Positions 19,625 to 20,487 of a DNA stretch of 20,487 nucleotides are shown here, piece after piece (the stretch's first letter is position 1; each line of letters starts with the position of its first letter). Source of the stretch: a virus. A program made the translations under genes and the position numbers. The stretch is taken from positions 1-20,487 of IMG/VR virus record IMGVR_UViG_3300011114_000047. One strand, given 5' to 3'. Under the pieces are notes generated by a model, which was not told the origin of the DNA, did no database searches, and saw nothing but the letters and a program-made list of their open reading frames with translations.

Positions 19625-20464
19625 ATGAAATACCCCAAAAGCTTCTACAGTATGTCGGTCGCTGCCATGCGCAGCTACCTCATAAAACGCAACGTGCCCC
19701 CCGAGCTTATCGATGGGCTAATCACCGAAGAGCAGACCAGACGCGATGAGACGCGCCCCTTGCGCAAGAAGCGTGAGCAGCACATCAGGCTATGGCATCA
19801 GATAATCGACCCGGCTGTGGCCGAGCTACGCAACGTGCAGCATATGCTGCGACTACCCCTGCTGTACCCTACACCTGAACGCACCGCTGCGCTCGAAGCC
19901 TATGCCAAGGTGCTCGAACTGCTCATCGACAAGCTCAAGCAGAACGTGGACAAGATAAAGCGCAGCGATGCCGATACCGCTGACGACCTCCTGACCCCTA
20001 GCAGGCAGGCTAGCAAACCCACACGGGCATTCCCACACGGCAAGCCCAACGGGGGAACGCATTGGGTGGACTACGTGCCGCCCAACATCGTCCGGGAGAT
20101 AAACGCCCTGTTCGACTCGATTCCCCGAGTAAAGGGGGTCAAGCGCAAGTACCCCTTCCTTGTCGTACTTGACCGAGCCACCAGCGCTAAACGTAGGCAA
20201 GCCCTGACCGAGCGTACACAAAACGAGCTGACCCACGTCGAGCGTCTCCTCGCGGTCGAGCTTGCCGATGCTAGGTTGACCGACACCCATGTGTTCAAGC
20301 AGCAGGAGATAGCTGACCTGCGCATCCAGATAAGCAAGATGCAGTACGCCCTGCACATCATCAGCCTGCTGCCCCCGAACGCCTTCATACCCCCGACATG
20401 GCACGGGGTGATGACCCCACGCACAGCACCGGGCGAGTTCCCTATCAACAAAGGGTCACAGTGA
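19625..20464 (+). CDS. Early protein of unknown function (279 residues), next to a dyad element
   Basis: 279 residues, starting with ATG at 19625; no Shine-Dalgarno site is visible and TATATA lies just 2 bases upstream of the ATG, so translation start is uncertain (a later ATG at 19652 also lacks a site). The protein is highly charged and mostly helical, with long helices near residues 38-72, 80-112 and 190-240. The middle has a KPNGGTHWVDYVPPNIVREINALF segment. No enzyme motif is recognised. The stop codon TGA is embedded in the palindrome at 20453-20467. Its place next to the dyad makes an origin- or site-binding role worth testing, but there is no direct evidence. Confidence 0.7.
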   Translation: MKYPKSFYSMSVAAMRSYLIKRNVPPELIDGLITEEQTRRDETRPLRKKREQHIRLWHQIIDPAVAELRNVQHMLRLPLLYPTPERTAALEAYAKVLELLIDKLKQNVDKIKRSDADTADDLLTPSRQASKPTRAFPHGKPNGGTHWVDYVPPNIVREINALFDSIPRVKGVKRKYPFLVVLDRATSAKRRQALTERTQNELTHVERLLAVELADARLTDTHVFKQQEIADLRIQISKMQYALHIISLLPPNAFIPPTWHGVMTPRTAPGEFPINKGSQ

Positions 20465-20468
20465 CCCG
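20453..20468. repeat. Palindrome P5 (A-centred) over a stop codon
   Basis: GGGTCAC-A-GTGACCC with a right-hand G; the outer left base is A instead of C. The TGA stop of the gene at 19625-20464 lies inside it (20462-20464). AAAACGGT follows at 20474-20481, as after P3. Confidence 0.85.
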
Positions 20469-20487
20469 AAACCAAAACGGTCAGCAG

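Noticed and set aside
19456-19626. Minus-strand frame of about 56 codons ending in a helical segment
   Set aside because: It lies across the right arm of the dyad, has no ribosome site, and its start overlaps the opposite start at 19625. It may be a relic, but there is not enough to call a gene.

Overview
The window looks like a piece of a tailed double-stranded DNA phage genome (Caudoviricetes), or a contig from one. Twenty-eight tightly packed genes run leftward from about 17.6 kb to the left edge and form a virion-assembly module: packaging proteins, portal, a GroES-like co-chaperonin, scaffold, decoration-type protein, major capsid protein, head-tail adaptors, many small virion-associated proteins and tail-fibre or adhesin proteins. 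Four rightward genes of unknown function lie to the right of a divergent, roughly 430 bp intergenic region. The portal and adaptors resemble P22 gp1/gp4 and SU10 types, and no tape-measure gene is visible, so a short-tailed (podovirus-like) virion is most likely. Moderate GC content, strong Shine-Dalgarno sites and the protein types seen recall uncultured freshwater proteobacterial phages. The host assignment is inference only.

Layout on the minus strand, in order of transcription: putative small terminase (17.6-16.9 kb), large terminase, P22-type portal, a 64-residue orphan, GroES-like protein, coiled-coil scaffold, a conserved unknown, a likely decoration protein and the HK97-type major capsid protein (ends 9288). 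A UUCG-loop terminator and a good sigma70-type promoter then separate the head module from a second leftward unit (9.1 kb to the left edge). That unit has two beta-rich structural genes and a run of small basic proteins (DUF6321-like, DUF3008-like, DUF5872-like and others) that includes a membrane-helix plus coiled-coil protein. It continues with a gp4-like adaptor, a zinc-ribbon protein, two more small basic proteins and an SU10-like adaptor. It ends with two paralogous beta proteins, a repeat protein, a tail fibre and a modular glycine-rich adhesin that runs off the left edge.

The right part (17.6-20.5 kb) differs. Four plus-strand genes without recognised function are punctuated by five copies of the 17-bp palindrome CGGGTCACnGTGACCCG. 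The copies come in two flavours: A or T at the centre on the left side of coding units, G at the centre just after stop codons. Between the third and fourth genes is a roughly 290-bp imperfect dyad with an AT-rich centre and eight GGACA/TGTCC motifs placed largely symmetrically. This looks like a replication origin, partition site or attachment site. These two elements are the least explained parts of the window and the best candidates for something undescribed.

No tRNA, CRISPR array, insertion sequence, integrase, polymerase or endolysin gene was seen. Functions are assigned from memory of protein families and from visible motifs; no database search was run.
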